Source: Cryptosporangium phraense (lineage in GTDB: Bacteria; Actinomycetota; Actinomycetes; Mycobacteriales; Cryptosporangiaceae). From it: DNA of 64,000 bases. Both the position numbers and the translations under genes were made by a program. Below, in pieces: positions 16,386 through 24,180 of this stretch (position 1 is the first letter of the stretch; each line of letters begins with the position of its first letter). The stretch is taken from positions 124,001 to 188,000 of the forward strand of contig NZ_VIRS01000010.1 in NCBI RefSeq assembly GCF_006912135.1. Reading direction: 5' to 3'. A model generated the notes under the pieces. It made no database searches, was not told where the DNA came from, and saw nothing but the letters and a program-made list of their open reading frames with translations.

Positions 16386-16709
16386 TCACGTTTTTCCGAC
16401 GGGTTCCCGCTCGCCGAGGAAGGCGTCGAGGAGCGCGAACAGCGTGGTGATCGCGTGCCGGTCCTGGCCGGGGGCCAGGTCGGCGGTCCAGCCTTCGGGG
16501 AGCGCGAGGTGCAGGACCTTCCCCGGCCAGGCGTGGTCGCAGTCGCGCCCGCGCCGGGCGGTGAGCCAGTCGTCCCAGCCGGCCAGGACGCGGTGGCCGG
16601 AGTGGGCGTCGTAGCCGAGGAGGAACGCGGTGACGGTGAAGTACGTGACGCGCCCGACGAACATCCCGGGCCGCTTCCCGACCTCGGCGAGGTACGCGCG
16701 GTCGCTCAT
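16386..16709 (-). CDS. Hypothetical protein
   Basis: This is a 107-aa, probably soluble protein that I do not recognise. It begins MSDRAYLAEVGKRPGMFVG, followed by a segment on 'TAFLLGYDAHSGHRVLAGWDDWL' and an acidic C-terminus. The length, codon use and a plausible start support a real gene. It ends 64 nt upstream of the sigma gene on the same strand, and its ATG lies within the CATG that could also start the divergent AraC gene. Confidence 0.6.
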   Translation of the reverse strand: MSDRAYLAEVGKRPGMFVGRVTYFTVTAFLLGYDAHSGHRVLAGWDDWLTARRGRDCDHAWPGKVLHLALPEGWTADLAPGQDRHAITTLFALLDAFLGEREPVGKT

Positions 16710-16728
16710 GTCGACGAGACTAGGGCCC

Positions 16729-17568
16729 GTGGAGTACCTGTCCCGAGTGCCCCGGCCGCCGTTGAACGCGCTGATCGACGACCTCTACTACCTCGACGGC
16801 TCGCCGCCGTACGCGCGGCTGATGCTGCCGCCGATGCCGGCCGCGTTGCTCATCGTCAACCTCGGCGCGCCGTTCCGGATCCGGGCCGGCACCGAGGACG
16901 AGGCCGCCGAGTACGCCGACGGGTGCGTCATCACCACCCCCACCCGGGCGGTGGACTTCGGCTACCCGGCGCGGACCCGGTCCGTCGGCGTGCACGTCAG
17001 GCCGTGGGGGCTGGCGCCGCTCCTGCCGCTGCCCGCGGCCGAGCTGCGCGACCGGCCGGTGACGCTCGAGCAGGTGTGGGGCCGTCCGGCCGTGGCCGCG
17101 CTGCGCGACCGCCTGGCCGAGGCGGACGGGCCGTCCGCGATGCTCACCGTGCTCGAGGACGAGCTGAGACGCCGGCTGCACCGCACCGACGGCCTCGGGC
17201 TGGTCGGCCACGCGAGCCGGGTCATCGCGGCCACGAGCGGCTCGGTGGCGATCGGCGACCTGACCACGGCCGCCGGGGTCAGCAGCACCCACCTGGCCCA
17301 GCGGTTCAAGGAGCTCGTCGGCGTGACGCCGAAGCGGCTGGCCCGCACCTACCGCTTCGCCGCCGCCGTGTTCGCGCTCGATCCGGCCGGGCCGGTCGAC
17401 TGGGGCGCGCTGGCCGGCGCCGCCGGGTACTTCGACCAGGCCCACTTCGGACACGAGTTCCGCGACTTCACCGGGCTCACGCCGACCCGGTACGTCGAGG
17501 TCCGGCGGCGGTTCCTCCGCGAGCACCCCGGCCACGTCTTCGACGGCTGGCCGCTGCCGGTCGATTGA
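16729..17568 (+). CDS. AraC family transcriptional regulator
   Basis: This 279-aa regulator has an N-terminal ligand-sensing part with the 'DGCVITTPTRAVDFGYPARTRSVGVHVRPWG' pattern and a C-terminal AraC double helix-turn-helix (about 180-265), ending in GYFDQAHFGHEFRDFTGLTPTRY. GTG at 16729 is chosen because the sensing domain begins there; ATG at 16708 would overlap the start of the divergent gene in one CATG. It may regulate the DHFR-like gene that follows. Confidence 0.85.
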   Translation: MEYLSRVPRPPLNALIDDLYYLDGSPPYARLMLPPMPAALLIVNLGAPFRIRAGTEDEAAEYADGCVITTPTRAVDFGYPARTRSVGVHVRPWGLAPLLPLPAAELRDRPVTLEQVWGRPAVAALRDRLAEADGPSAMLTVLEDELRRRLHRTDGLGLVGHASRVIAATSGSVAIGDLTTAAGVSSTHLAQRFKELVGVTPKRLARTYRFAAAVFALDPAGPVDWGALAGAAGYFDQAHFGHEFRDFTGLTPTRYVEVRRRFLREHPGHVFDGWPLPVD

Positions 17569-17601
17569 TTTCCTACAAGAGCGCCGTCACCCGGCCCGCT
17601 A

Positions 17602-17622
17602 GTTTCGGGGCATCCCCGAAAC
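17602..17622. promoter_or_regulatory. Perfect inverted repeat upstream of DHFR-like gene 2
   Basis: GTTTCGGGG and CCCCGAAAC form perfect 9-bp arms around CAT, directly ahead of the GAAGGAG ribosome-binding site. The position suggests either an operator or an mRNA hairpin that affects translation start. It could also end transcription of the AraC gene, whose stop is 34 nt earlier, but no T-run follows. Confidence 0.55.
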
Positions 17623-17635
17623 GAAGGAGAGCTCC

Positions 17636-18217
17636 GTGGGCACGGTGGTCCTGTACGGCTCGGTGTCGGTCGACGGCTTCATCGCCGACGAGGACGACCA
17701 GCCCGGCCCGTTGTTCGACTGGCTGTCCCGCGGCACGATTCCCCTGGACGACAGCGGCTACGTGACCGTGTCGCAGGCCTCCTACGACTACGTCCGGCCG
17801 TACTGGGACGGGATCGGCGTGACGATCACCGGCCGGCACGTCTTCGACCTCACCGACGGCTGGGACGGCAAGCCGCCGAGCGGCATCGACCACGTGGTCG
17901 TCGTGACCCACCGGCCGGCTCCCGAGGGCTGGAATCCGGAAGCGCCGTTCCACTTCGTCGACGGCGTCGAGGCGGCGGTCGCCCTGGCCCAGGAGCTCGC
18001 CGGGGACCGGCTGGTCGAGATCGCGGCCGGAGACGTCGGTGGCCAGGCGCTGGCCGCGGGCCTGGTCGACGAGGTGCGCATGGACGTCGCGCCGGTCGTG
18101 TTCGGCTCCGGCAAGCGCTTCTTCGGCGCGGTCGACGCCCAGCACCTGCTGGACGACCCGGACGTGGCGATCCCGGCCGACCGCGTGCTGCACCTGCGCT
18201 ACCGCGTGCGCCGCTGA
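17636..18217 (+). CDS. DHFR-like (RibD C-terminal) reductase 2
   Basis: This 193-aa reductase-fold protein starts 'MGTVVLYGSVSVDGFIAD' and has GVTITGRHVFD in the centre and 'IAAGDVGGQALAAGLVDEVRMDVAPVVFGSGKRFF' at the nucleotide-binding end. The GTG start follows a clear GAAGGAG. The gene lies between an AraC regulator and a convergent ArsR regulator. Substrate unknown. Confidence 0.85.
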   Translation: MGTVVLYGSVSVDGFIADEDDQPGPLFDWLSRGTIPLDDSGYVTVSQASYDYVRPYWDGIGVTITGRHVFDLTDGWDGKPPSGIDHVVVVTHRPAPEGWNPEAPFHFVDGVEAAVALAQELAGDRLVEIAAGDVGGQALAAGLVDEVRMDVAPVVFGSGKRFFGAVDAQHLLDDPDVAIPADRVLHLRYRVRR

Positions 18218-18535
18218 TCAGTCCCGGCCGAGGACCGCCGAGAGCAGGCCCGGGAAGCGCTTCTCCAGATCCTCGCGCCGGACCGTGATCGTGCGGCCCC
18301 GGCCCTCGACCACGGTCCTGGTCAGGCCGGCTTCGCGGAGCATCCGGAAGTGGTGGGAGACGGTCGGCGGCGTGATGTCGAGGTCGGCGCACCACGTGTT
18401 CGCGCTGCAGTCGAACGGCTCCGGGCCCCGGTACATCGCGGTCATCATCGTCCGCCGGGCCGGGTCGGCCAGCGCGCCCAGGATCGCGGTCAGGTCGAGG
18501 TCGTCCACCGACGGCTCCGGCAGCGTCCGAGACAT
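18218..18535 (-). CDS. ArsR family repressor
   Basis: The 105-aa winged-helix repressor has 'ALADPARRTMM' at the first helix and DITPPTVSHHFRMLREAGL as the recognition helix. I see no obvious metal-binding cysteine pair in the recognition helix; the two cysteines (FDCSANTWC) sit just before it, so metal or thiol sensing remains possible. It is divergent from the MFS exporter at 18590 and probably represses it through the operator between them. Its stop abuts that of the DHFR-like gene. Confidence 0.87.
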   Translation of the reverse strand: MSRTLPEPSVDDLDLTAILGALADPARRTMMTAMYRGPEPFDCSANTWCADLDITPPTVSHHFRMLREAGLTRTVVEGRGRTITVRREDLEKRFPGLLSAVLGRD

Positions 18536-18550
18536 GCACCCTCCGCTAAG

Positions 18551-18570
18551 ACTTTGACGTCCGTCGAAGT
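18551..18570. promoter_or_regulatory. Candidate ArsR operator
   Basis: ACTTTGACGT and CCGTCGAAGT are dyad-related with 8 of 10 positions matching, in the 54-nt gap between the divergent arsR-like and MFS genes. A second dyad, ATTCGA-N6-TCGAAT, lies at 18593-18610 over the MFS start codon region. ArsR proteins commonly bind such 12-2-12-like sites between divergent genes. Confidence 0.5.
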
Positions 18571-18589
18571 CCAGCCTAGCGTAGCCCCC

Positions 18590-19756
18590 ATGATTCGACC
18601 GTCATCGAATTCCGGGCTGACGCTGCGGCTCGCCCTGCTGGCCGTCGGCACGTTCGTCCTCGGCATGGACGGGTTCGTGCTCGCCGGCCTGCTGCCCGAC
18701 GTCGCCCGGGATCTGGACGTCAGCGTGGCCCAGGCGGGTCAGCTGACCACGGCCTTCGCCGTCACCTACGCGATCGGGTCACCGGTGATAGCGACCGCGA
18801 CCGGTCGCCTCGACCGGCGCATCGTGCTGGGCGCCGGGATGGCGGTCTTCCTGGTCGGGATGGCCGCGCAAGCGGCCGGGCCGAACTATCCGGTCGTGCT
18901 GGCCGGGCGGATCCTCTCCGGCCTCGGGGCGGCCGGTTTCCAGGCGAACGCGTTCGCGGTCGCCGGCGTGCTGTCGCCGCCGGAACGGCGGGCCCGGTCG
19001 CTGGCGGTCGTGGGCGCCGGGGCGAGCCTGGCGACGGTGGCCGGGGTGCCGTTCGGGGTGCTCGTCGGGCAGCAGGTCGGCTGGCGGGCGGCGATGTGGG
19101 TGATCGCCGGGCTGGCCGCGGTGGCGGCGCTGCTGACCGCGCTGCTCCCGGCCGTGCGGTTGCCGTCGGCGACGCTGGGCGAGCGGGTCCGGTTGCTGGC
19201 CACCCCGGCGATGCTGTTTCTGCTGCTCGGTACCTCGCTGCAGCTGGTGCCGCAGTTCATGGTGATCAGCTACGTCGCGCCGATCCTGGGAGCGTCGGGC
19301 TCGTCGGTGGTGGTGGCGCTGGTCGTGTTCGGGGTGGCGTTCTTCGCCGGGAACCGGGTGGTGGGGGCGCTGGCCGATCGGTGGGGCGGGTTGCGGGTGA
19401 TCGCGGCCGGGTTGAGCGTGACCGCGTTGTCGACGGTCGGGCTGTGGGCGGCCCGGCCGCACCTGGCCGCGGCGATGGTCGCGCTGGTGGCGCTGGGGCT
19501 GGTCGGGTCGTGGCAGGTCACCCCGCAGCAGACCCGGGTGTTCGCGGCCGGTGGGCCGGCCGCGACCGTGGCGCTGGGGCTGAACGGGTCGATGATCTAC
19601 GTCGGGAGTGGGGTCGGGGCGGCGCTGGGCGGGGGAGTCGTGGCGTCGGCCGGCGTGTCGTGGGTGCCGCTGGTGGCGGCCGCCGTCGCCGTGCTCGCGC
19701 TCATGTTCACCCTGGTGACGGCCCCGGAGCGGCAGCCCGCGCTCGCGTCAGCCTGA
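18590..19756 (+). CDS. MFS transporter, AraJ/Cmx-like
   Basis: This 388-aa twelve-helix exporter resembles the drug:proton antiporters of the AraJ/CmlR group: 'LAVGTFVLGMDGFVLAGLLP' in helix 1, 'ATGRLDRR' in the 2-3 loop and GRILSGLGAAGFQANAFAVA in helix 4. ATG at 18590 fits helix 1 and leaves room for the promoter. Its neighbour ArsR probably controls it. It may export a chloramphenicol-like or sugar-like compound; the sequence does not tell. Confidence 0.82.
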   Translation: MIRPSSNSGLTLRLALLAVGTFVLGMDGFVLAGLLPDVARDLDVSVAQAGQLTTAFAVTYAIGSPVIATATGRLDRRIVLGAGMAVFLVGMAAQAAGPNYPVVLAGRILSGLGAAGFQANAFAVAGVLSPPERRARSLAVVGAGASLATVAGVPFGVLVGQQVGWRAAMWVIAGLAAVAALLTALLPAVRLPSATLGERVRLLATPAMLFLLLGTSLQLVPQFMVISYVAPILGASGSSVVVALVVFGVAFFAGNRVVGALADRWGGLRVIAAGLSVTALSTVGLWAARPHLAAAMVALVALGLVGSWQVTPQQTRVFAAGGPAATVALGLNGSMIYVGSGVGAALGGGVVASAGVSWVPLVAAAVAVLALMFTLVTAPERQPALASA

Positions 19757-20024
19757 CCGTTCGAGCGCGTGTTTCCGGGCCGCGGCGGCCTGCTGCTCGT
19801 CGTCGGCCGCCTGGGCTGCCGCCTGCGCGGCGCTGAGGCGCTCGTCCGCGTCGCGGACGCGCTGCAACCTCGCATGCACCTCCGCGCGCGAGAAGCGCGC
19901 TGCCGCGTGCTCCCGCGCGATCCGCGTCTCGATCTCCGGCCCGCGTTCGTCACCGCCGCCCGGGCCGACGCTGCCGCCCGGGCCGCCTCGCGAAACGCCG
20001 GACCGCCTCCGCGTACTCGCTCAT
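19748..20024 (-). pseudogene. Small coiled-coil gene with a frameshift
   Basis: From an ATG at 20024 the leftward strand reads MSEYAEAVRRFARRPG and then hits a stop near 19950. In the frame shifted by one base the sequence continues as a charged helical protein (EIETRIAREHAAARF..., then ...RVRDADERLSAAQAAAQAADDEQQ...) down to TGA at 19748-19750, which overlaps the end of the convergent MFS gene. The length 277 nt is one base over a multiple of three, so a single indel in the G/C run near 19955-19975 would rejoin them. It is either a decayed gene or a sequencing error. Confidence 0.5.
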
Positions 20025-20126
20025 CCGAACATCCCTGCCCTCGGGCCCGGTCTCCGGGCGTCGGCGACCATCCGGATGATCCCGCCCCCGACGTCCCTCC
20101 CCGTAGCCTCGGGCCCGGGGGAGGCG

Positions 20127-20753
20127 ATGATGCTGAGCGATCATCAACGGCTGGTACTCCGTGCGTGGTACCGCGCGCGTTTTCGCGTGCCGGCGACCCA
20201 TTCCACGCCCAACTTCGCCGACGTGTCCGCGGCGCTGGAGCGATTGCTGGACGCCGGTCGCGCCCGGATGGACGGCGACACTCTCGTCGTCGACAGCGAC
20301 GCCGTCTCCGACATCCCTCCGCCCGGCACCTACGGCGAACCCGGTCGTTGGCGCGCGGGCGAGCTCCTTCCCCGAGCCTTCGTCGACGTACCCGGGCTGG
20401 CGGCGATCGACGAACAGGTCGCCCGGGCGGTGCTCTCGCCGGTGCAGGCCGAGCAGGTCATCGCCGACCTTCTCGATCTGAATCCCGAGGCGACCCGCCG
20501 ACTCTCGCGCGAGACCCGCCAGGCGCTGCCGCGCCCGACCCGGCTGGCCACGCCACCGGCGCCGGACACCGTGCTGATCCGGGTGCCCGCCTCCGGGCCG
20601 GTCGGCTACCACACCGACGGCGCCGACGGGCTCATCGGGCGCACCCTGAACTTCGACGGCGTCAGCGGTGTGATCCTGCGGGCGACGCCGGCCGCCTTCG
20701 GCGACGCCATCGACCTGACCGTGCAATTCCCCCGAACGATCACGTTCGCCTGA
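20127..20753 (+). CDS. Hypothetical protein
   Basis: This 208-aa protein is not one I recognise. It starts at the first of two adjacent ATG codons behind GGGGGAGG. Residues 1-60 look like a winged-helix module (SDHQRLVLRAWYRARF, then an alpha-helix and a short beta hairpin 'MDGDTLVVDSDAV'), and a later helical stretch (ARAVLSPVQAEQVIADLLDL) is followed by a beta-rich end. No membrane segments or signal peptide are seen. Codon use matches its neighbours. Confidence 0.65.
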   Translation: MMLSDHQRLVLRAWYRARFRVPATHSTPNFADVSAALERLLDAGRARMDGDTLVVDSDAVSDIPPPGTYGEPGRWRAGELLPRAFVDVPGLAAIDEQVARAVLSPVQAEQVIADLLDLNPEATRRLSRETRQALPRPTRLATPPAPDTVLIRVPASGPVGYHTDGADGLIGRTLNFDGVSGVILRATPAAFGDAIDLTVQFPRTITFA

Positions 20754-20823
20754 ATGAGCGACCGACCGGGAGTCCAGCACCGCCGCCGAGGGCCGCGGGT
20801 CACGCCCTCGGCGGCGCGAAACG

Positions 20824-21243
20824 TCACCCCGCGACCCACGGGCCGACGCCGGTGACCCGCTCCACCCGGTACCTCACGAGGTACCCCGGTCCCCGCGGCG
20901 CCGGGAACGTCGACGTCGGTGACATGTAGATCTTCGTCAGCCGGTCGAGCAGCTCCCACGCCTCGTCGCCGTGCTCGATCGACGCCCGGGCCTTCACCAC
21001 CGCATACGGGTTGAGGAACGTGGCCGGGTCCCGCGGCGCGGTGAACGACAGCGTCACGCGCGGGTCGCGGTCGATGTTGCGCAGCTTGGCGTACCAGGAC
21101 ATGTGCCCGCTCACGACGTCGTCGCCGTCGAGGCCGATCCAGATGACGCTGACCTGCGGACTGCCGTCGGCGTTGATCGTCGCGAGGTGGGTCAGCGGCC
21201 CGGACTCGATCAGGCCGCGCAATTCGGGCGGGAGAGCGCTCAT
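20824..21243 (-). CDS. PPOX-class (pyridoxamine oxidase fold) F420/FMN enzyme
   Basis: This 139-aa split-barrel protein has the actinobacterial PPOX-class pattern: 'GPLTHLATINADGSPQVSVIWIGLDGDDVVSGH' in the first half and 'KLRNIDRDPRVTLSFTA' in the second. Family members bind F420 or FMN and reduce small molecules or act in cofactor handling. The start is divergent from the hydrolase gene, with 22 nt between the two. Confidence 0.85.
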   Translation of the reverse strand: MSALPPELRGLIESGPLTHLATINADGSPQVSVIWIGLDGDDVVSGHMSWYAKLRNIDRDPRVTLSFTAPRDPATFLNPYAVVKARASIEHGDEAWELLDRLTKIYMSPTSTFPAPRGPGYLVRYRVERVTGVGPWVAG

Positions 21244-21265
21244 GCGCTCAGCGTAAATTCACGGT

Positions 21266-22135
21266 ATGACGATCCTGTCACTACCCGACGGCCGCTCCCT
21301 CGAGTACCTCGTCGACGGTCCCGCGGACGGCCTCCCGCTCGTGCTCCACAACGGCACGCCCTCGGCCGCCTCCCTCTACCCGCCGATCGTCACGGCCGCC
21401 GCCCGGCACGGCCTGCGCGTCGTGACGACGAGCCGCCCCGGCTACGCCGGGTCCACGCCCCAGCCCGGCCGCACGGTCGCGTCGGTCGCCGCCGACGTGA
21501 CCGCGCTGCTCGACGCGCTCGGCGCCGACCGCTTCCTGACCGTCGGCTGGTCCGGCGGCGGTCCGCACGCGCTGGCCTGCGCGACGCTCCTGCCCGGACG
21601 CTGCGCGGCCGCCGCGACGATCGCCGGCGTCGCACCGTACGACGCCGAGGGCCTGGACTGGTCGGCCGGCATGGGCGCGGAGAACGTCGAGGAGTTCGGG
21701 GCGGCCGTCGCCGGACCCGAGCCCCTGTCCGCCTACCTCGAGTCCCAGGTGCCCGCGCTGGCCGGCGTCCGCGGCGACCAGGTCGCGGCCGCGCTCGGCG
21801 ACCTGGTCAGCGAGGTCGACACGAACGCCCTCACCGACGCGTTCGCCGACTACACGGCGGGCATGTTCCGCGCCGCGGTGTCGAGCGGCATCGCCGGCTG
21901 GCGCGACGACGACCTCGCGTTCGTCCGGGACTGGGGCTTCGACCTGGCGGACGTCGAGACGCCGGTCGCGATCTGGCAGGGCGCCCAGGACCGGATGGTC
22001 CCGTTCGACCACGGCCGCTGGCTCGCCGCCCACGTCCCCGGCGCGACCGTCCACCTCGACGAGGCCGAGGGGCACCTCTCGCTGGTGATCACCGCGTTCG
22101 ACGACATCGTGGCCGACCTGGCCACCCACCGATGA
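21266..22135 (+). CDS. Alpha/beta hydrolase
   Basis: The 289-aa protein has the alpha/beta-hydrolase fold with nucleophile elbow GWSGGG and a C-terminal histidine in EGHLSL; an acid follows IWQGAQDRMVP. The oxyanion segment LHNGTPSA replaces the more common HG-G-x pattern. Its stop overlaps the start of the LLM oxidoreductase (ATGA), so both are made together, which suggests successive steps on one substrate. Confidence 0.87.
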   Translation: MTILSLPDGRSLEYLVDGPADGLPLVLHNGTPSAASLYPPIVTAAARHGLRVVTTSRPGYAGSTPQPGRTVASVAADVTALLDALGADRFLTVGWSGGGPHALACATLLPGRCAAAATIAGVAPYDAEGLDWSAGMGAENVEEFGAAVAGPEPLSAYLESQVPALAGVRGDQVAAALGDLVSEVDTNALTDAFADYTAGMFRAAVSSGIAGWRDDDLAFVRDWGFDLADVETPVAIWQGAQDRMVPFDHGRWLAAHVPGATVHLDEAEGHLSLVITAFDDIVADLATHR

Positions 22136-23193
22136 CCCACCTCTGGTACGTCCCGAACGAGGCCGACGCCGGTCACCGCGGCGACGAGAAGACCGCGGAC
22201 CACAACAGCCTCGACACGCTCACCGAGCACGCCCGGCTGATCGAGGACACCGGCTGGGACGGCGCGCTGATCGGCACCGGCTGGGGCCGGCCCGACACGT
22301 TCACGGTCGCCACCGCGCTGGCCGCCCGCACGACGACGTTCCGCCCGCTGATCGCGGTCCGGCCCGGCTACTGGCACCCGGCCCGGTTCGCGTCGGCCGC
22401 CGCGACGCTCGATCACCTCTCGGGCGGCCGGGTGCTCGTCAACGTCGTCTCCGGAGAAGACAGTCCGGCGGCCTACGGGGATCAACCGGTCGACCGGGCG
22501 GCGCGCTACGCGCGCACGGGCGAGTTCCTCCGGATCGTGCGGAAGCTCTGGACCGAGGAGGACGTGACGGTGACCGGGGAGCACTACCGGGTCACCGGCT
22601 CCACCCTGGCCCAGCGTCCGGCCGCACCCCCGCCGTTCTTCTTCGGCGGCGCGTCCCCGGAGGCCGAGCGGGTCGCGGCGGCGGAGGCCGACGTGCAGCT
22701 GTTCTGGGGTGAGCCGCTCGACGACGTCCGCGACCGCATCGCCCGGCTGCGCCGCCTGTCCGACGAGGTCGGCCGCCGGCACGCCCCGCTGGAGTTCGGT
22801 CTCCGGGTCACGACGGTCGTCCGCGACACGTCCGACGAGGCCTGGGCCGACGCGCACGCGCGGGTCGACGCGATGGCCGCGGGCACCGTGGCCCGGGACA
22901 AGGACTGGCAGGCCGCCGTGGGCCAGCAGCGGCTGCTCGGCCTGGCCGAGCGCGGCGAGGTCCTCGACGGGAACCTCTACACCGCGCCCGGCCGCTACGG
23001 CGCCGCCGGCGCCGGCACGACCTGGCTGGTCGGCTCGGCCGACGAGGTCGCCCGGTCGCTGCGCCGCTACCAGGACCTGGGCATCCGGCACTTCATCCTG
23101 TCCGACACCCCGTACCGGCGCGAGGTGCGTCGCCAGGGCCGAAACCTGTTGCCGCTGCTCAGGCGTTCGTCAGCGGCAGCCCCGGCGGGTTGA
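22132..23193 (+). CDS. LLM-class flavin oxidoreductase, SsuD-like
   Basis: This 353-aa protein has the bacterial luciferase fold of FMNH2-dependent alkanesulfonate monooxygenases: 'DGALIGTGWGRPDTFTVATALAARTTTFRPLIAVRPGYWHPA', then LDHLSGGRVLVNVVSG and FFGGASPEAERVAA. In SsuD-type enzymes these regions hold the flavin and the sulfonate. It converges with the amino-acid-type ABC operon and overlaps it by 35 nt. Oxidative release of sulfite from an imported organosulfur compound is the likely role, inferred from context. Confidence 0.85.
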   Translation: MTHLWYVPNEADAGHRGDEKTADHNSLDTLTEHARLIEDTGWDGALIGTGWGRPDTFTVATALAARTTTFRPLIAVRPGYWHPARFASAAATLDHLSGGRVLVNVVSGEDSPAAYGDQPVDRAARYARTGEFLRIVRKLWTEEDVTVTGEHYRVTGSTLAQRPAAPPPFFFGGASPEAERVAAAEADVQLFWGEPLDDVRDRIARLRRLSDEVGRRHAPLEFGLRVTTVVRDTSDEAWADAHARVDAMAAGTVARDKDWQAAVGQQRLLGLAERGEVLDGNLYTAPGRYGAAGAGTTWLVGSADEVARSLRRYQDLGIRHFILSDTPYRREVRRQGRNLLPLLRRSSAAAPAG

Positions 23194-24151
23194 TCTCGGC
23201 CTTGGTCACCGACTCGTCGGTGAGGTTCCAGGCCGCCAGCAGCTTCTGGTACTGGCCGTTGTCGATCAGGTAGTTGATCGCCGCGGCGATCGGTTTGATC
23301 AGCCCGTTGTCCTTCTTCGTCGTCGCGCAGATCAACCCCTGCAGGGTTTCGCCGGCGCCGGAGAACTGGCCGGCGCTGCGGGTCGCGGTGGGGCTGCCCT
23401 TGGACTGCGTGGCCCGGTAGGCGACCGACGGGTTCGGCGCGAAGTACGCGTCGATCTTGCCGGACTTCAGCGCCAGCGCGACCGCGTTGTGGTCGGCGAA
23501 CCGCTTCACGGTCAGCGTCTTGCCCTGGGCCTTCAGCTTGTTCTGCCACTCCAGCAGGATCTTCTCCTGGTTGGTGCCGGAGTCGACGGCGACGATCAGC
23601 CCGGCCAGGTTCTGGTACTTGCCGTCGAAGTTCCAGGTGCTCTTGGCCTGCACCTCGAACGCCAGGTTGTCCTTGCGGTAGCAGGCGAAGTCGTACTTCT
23701 CCTTGCGCTTCTCGGTGTCGGTGATGTTCGAGAAGCCCGCGGTGTTCTTCCCGCTGTCGATGCCGACGAACAGGTTGTCCCAGGTGGCGTTGGCCAGCTG
23801 CGGCTTCAGGCCGAGAACGGCGGCGACCAGGCGTCCGAGGTCGGGTTCGGAGCCGGTCGGCGTCTTCTGGTCCGAGCCGATGTAGCCGAGCGGCGGCGAC
23901 CCGGACGGCAGGAACCCGAGGCCGATCGTGAACGTCCCGCCGTCCCGGATCGCCGCCGGGAGTTGGGCGCGGATCGCGTCGACCTGCGGCACGGACAGCG
24001 TGACCTCCTGGGCCGCTCCGTTGGAGAGCGCCCCGATGGCGACCTTGCCGGGGCCGACGTCTGCGGTTTCGGAGCCGGCGGTGCTGGAGCAGGCGGTCAG
24101 AACGGCGGCGGCGAGCACCGCGACGACGGCCAGGCGGCTGATTTTGGGCAT
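23159..24151 (-). CDS. Amino-acid-type ABC substrate-binding lipoprotein
   Basis: The 330-aa lipoprotein has lipobox LTAC (Cys21) and a family-3 (SBP_bac_3) binding domain: 'FTIGLGFLPSGSPPLGYIGSDQKT', 'GSEPDLGRLVAAVLGLK', and near the C-terminus 'LIKPIAAAINYLIDNGQYQKLLAAWNL'. GAGGAG lies before the ATG. It is the last gene of a permease-ATPase-binding protein operon read leftwards, 29 nt after the ATPase. The ligand is probably a cystine-like or other amino-acid-like sulfur compound. Confidence 0.87.
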   Translation of the reverse strand: MPKISRLAVVAVLAAAVLTACSSTAGSETADVGPGKVAIGALSNGAAQEVTLSVPQVDAIRAQLPAAIRDGGTFTIGLGFLPSGSPPLGYIGSDQKTPTGSEPDLGRLVAAVLGLKPQLANATWDNLFVGIDSGKNTAGFSNITDTEKRKEKYDFACYRKDNLAFEVQAKSTWNFDGKYQNLAGLIVAVDSGTNQEKILLEWQNKLKAQGKTLTVKRFADHNAVALALKSGKIDAYFAPNPSVAYRATQSKGSPTATRSAGQFSGAGETLQGLICATTKKDNGLIKPIAAAINYLIDNGQYQKLLAAWNLTDESVTKAEINPPGLPLTNA

Positions 24152-24180
24152 GCGTCTCCTCAGGAACGACGTGGGCGCGC

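Noticed and set aside
16361-16388. ECF-type promoter in front of the SigE-family gene
   Set aside because: TGACAACC resembles an ECF -35 element, but no CGTC-like -10 stands at 16-17 nt, so autoregulation cannot be supported.
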